From assembly GCA_036877525.1 (NCBI GenBank), contig JAZGTH010000005.1, forward strand, positions 1,352,001 through 1,416,000: a DNA stretch of 64,000 bases, given 5' to 3'. The notes under the pieces were generated by a model that was not told the origin of the DNA, made no database searches, and saw nothing but the letters and a program-made list of their open reading frames with translations. This document shows, in pieces, positions 62,430 to 64,000 of this stretch. A program made the translations under genes and the position numbers. The first letter of the stretch is position 1. Every line of letters starts with the position of its first letter. The stretch comes from Chromobotia macracanthus (taxonomy: Eukaryota > Chordata > Actinopteri > Cypriniformes > Botiidae).

Positions 62430-64000
62430 TCTTAAAAATAATGGCCATCACCCTGGTCTCCAGAAACGACACTCGGTTAGTCACCTGTGGTGCTCAGCAG
62501 AAGTCCTCTCCCTTTTGGCCCTCTGGCCCACTGTTCCCGTAGCCGGTTGTGGTAAGGGTGCATCTACAGGCAACCAGGGTCGGTGGTGGCCGGGACCCTC
62601 TCTGTGAGACCCCGGCTCCCCCGTCTGAATAACGCTGTGCTGTACCCTGCAGCTTGTTCTTTGCCATGAGCTTGGTCACGTGGAGGGGCACGGTCACTCG
62701 TTTTTCACACGTTTCCCCACCAGCAGGTTTCTGGTGGTCCAGATAACGTCCTTGATGATATTGAGGGTGAGCCATAGCATTGTAAACTGCTGTATGTTTA
62801 GGTCTCTTAGTCTTCGGCTCACACCCAGGATGGTGAGCTCGTAGTCTGTCTGGACCCCACCCGCTGGCAGGCTCGAGAGATACAGGGGGCTGGTTCTGGT
62901 CCACTGGTCCTGTGCAGCACCGCAGTCCCAGAGCGCATGCTGCATGGTCTCTGGGGTGCTGCATCCAGGCCATGGGCACTCGGAGGTGGTGGCCATGCCC
63001 TGGGAGTGCATTACCGCCCTGGTCGGGAGGATCTCATGGGCTGCCATCCATGACAGGTCCTTGTGCTGGTTCTGAAGAGCTGGGTGGGCAACATTTTTCC
63101 AGACTTGTTTGGCCTCACATAATGTGAGGCTTGGCACCAAATTCATCTTTTCTCGATCCTGGACAAAAGAGATCATGGATTTATGGTTAGTTAAAATTTT
63201 GCCATCCTGGATTTCTAATTCATTCTTCTTTAAAACATTTCTTAAACTCATACTCTTTAGGCAGGTTAAAAGCTACTGGAGTTTTAAGATCAACAGGTAA
63301 CATTTTTAAAAACCTCAAGTAGGACCCCATCCAGAATCTGATCATAGCGACTGTCTTTTTCTCTGGATGGGGTCACCGCGTAACCGATGTGGAGTACCTG
63401 AAGTAAGTACTGGTGCAAGACTGATCAAAGGCCTTTTCAAAATCTAAATTTACGACTGATAACCGAATATTTCTGTCCCTTGCATAACAGATGACGTCTT
63501 TAATTAGTACTAAGCTGTCCGTGATCTTCCTCCCAGGCATAGCGCAGGCTTGAGTCCTAAAACGGTCGACATTCGTGTTGCTAAAAGTTTACTAAAAAGC
63601 TTAACGTCAAAGTTTAAAAGCGTGATTGGATGCCAGTTACGTATGTCAGTCTTTGTCCTTTTTTATGCATCAATGAAACTATCCCTGCTCTAAAACTTCC
63701 AGGAAGTCTGTCTAGAGTCTCTAATTCTTTATAAACAGTCAGTAAGTCATGTGCTAAAATATCCCAAAATGTCAAATAAAACTCCAGGGGGAGCCCATCA
63801 AAGCCTGGGGACTTCCCCCTCTTAAAACTGTTAAGAGCTTTGTGCATTTCTAAAATAGTCAAGGAAATTTTAGAGAAGAAGGTAAATAATGAGTGTGCTT
63901 TTATCCCAAGATTTTACTGTCGTTTTCCACTAATTTAATACTATAAAGGTCTTCATAAAATTGTCACTCCATTTAAAATGCCATTTGTTGTGTGCACCTC
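62430..64000 (-). mobile_element. Tx1/L1-like LINE ORF2, copy 2 (internal deletion, runs off window)
   Basis: From the right edge: 63862-63614 reads EMHKALNSFKRGKSPGFDGL, LEFYLTFWDILAHDLL and LPGSFRAGIVSLMHKKGQ (RT start). RT text at about 63550-63410 is then joined directly, near 63400, to the C-terminal region with TPSREK-like sequence. The C-terminus follows at 63251-62640: KILTNHKSMISFVQDREK, LTLCEAKQVWKNVAHPAL, DLSWMAAHEILPTRAVMH, then a zinc-finger-like CPWPGCSTPETMQHALWDC and LWLTLNIIKDVIWTTRNL and LVGKRV. RT palm and thumb are deleted. It shares the 'ttctctggatggggtcaccgc' block with copy 1. Confidence 0.85.
62694..63251 (-). pseudogene. Tx1-like LINE C-terminal domain, copy 2
   Basis: A 185-codon frame. 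It includes the CPWPGC...HALWDC zinc-knuckle-type motif found after RT in Tx1/L1-like ORF2 of fish and frogs, and the WMAAHEILP block. Confidence 0.85.

Overview
This is eukaryotic DNA from a ray-finned fish, most likely a cyprinid-type teleost. It is AT-rich, its gene is split by GT-AG introns, and it is packed with teleost-style mobile elements: DIRS-type tyrosine-recombinase retroelements, Ty3/gypsy elements and solo LTRs, Tx1/L1-like and L2/Rex-like LINEs, and Tc1, hAT, piggyBac and TTAA- or TA-flanked DNA transposons. No prokaryotic operon, CRISPR array or phage-like module is visible.

The one complete host gene is on the + strand. It is a ten-exon solute carrier family 22 transporter of the organic anion transporter clade (start codon 7631, stop 48861-48863, poly(A) signal 48971-48976). 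The exons join without a frame break into 1680 nt, or 559 residues. Exon lengths are 381, 104, 155, 169, 124, 116, 215, 109, 207 and 100 coding nt. The last 43 codons of an unidentified upstream + strand gene lie at 302-430.

Layout: 1-87 end of a DNA transposon; 302-~800 terminal exon and 3' UTR of the upstream gene; ~1150-7400 intergenic, with a perfect hairpin, a broken Tc1 element, a gypsy LTR and DIRS remnants; 7631-8011 exon 1. Intron 1 (8012-19870) holds a solo gypsy LTR with a perfect target-site duplication, a degraded gypsy element nested in a DNA transposon, a LINE tail, and a DIRS copy nested in another DNA transposon. Intron 2 holds a second gypsy element. Intron 3 holds a 4.3-kb TTAA-flanked element with a hAT remnant, a DIRS end and a minisatellite inside it. 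Intron 4 holds a G-quadruplex motif and a DIRS copy. Intron 5 holds LINE pieces. Intron 7 holds a solo LTR inside inverted repeats, a LINE 3' end, another LTR and the longest DIRS copy. Intron 8 holds a LINE piece and a DIRS fragment. Intron 9 holds a LINE endonuclease fragment. Downstream of the gene come a ~920-bp microsatellite, a Myb/SANT-bearing transposon fragment, a Tc1 transposase fossil, a LINE split by a 1.23-kb TA-flanked element, a probable solo LTR, a DIRS gag fragment, a piggyBac fossil and two Tx1-like LINE copies.

The contrast is sharp: every transporter exon is open and correctly phased, while every mobile-element gene examined is broken by stops, frameshifts, deletions or lost catalytic residues. 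I found no convincing new biological system. The points most worth checking are the nested transposon architectures, the TA-flanked element at 52871-54102, the perfect hairpin at 1152-1184, the homeodomain-type palindrome before exon 1, the G-rich motif in intron 4, and the weak splice sites and flanking direct repeats around exons 4-5.
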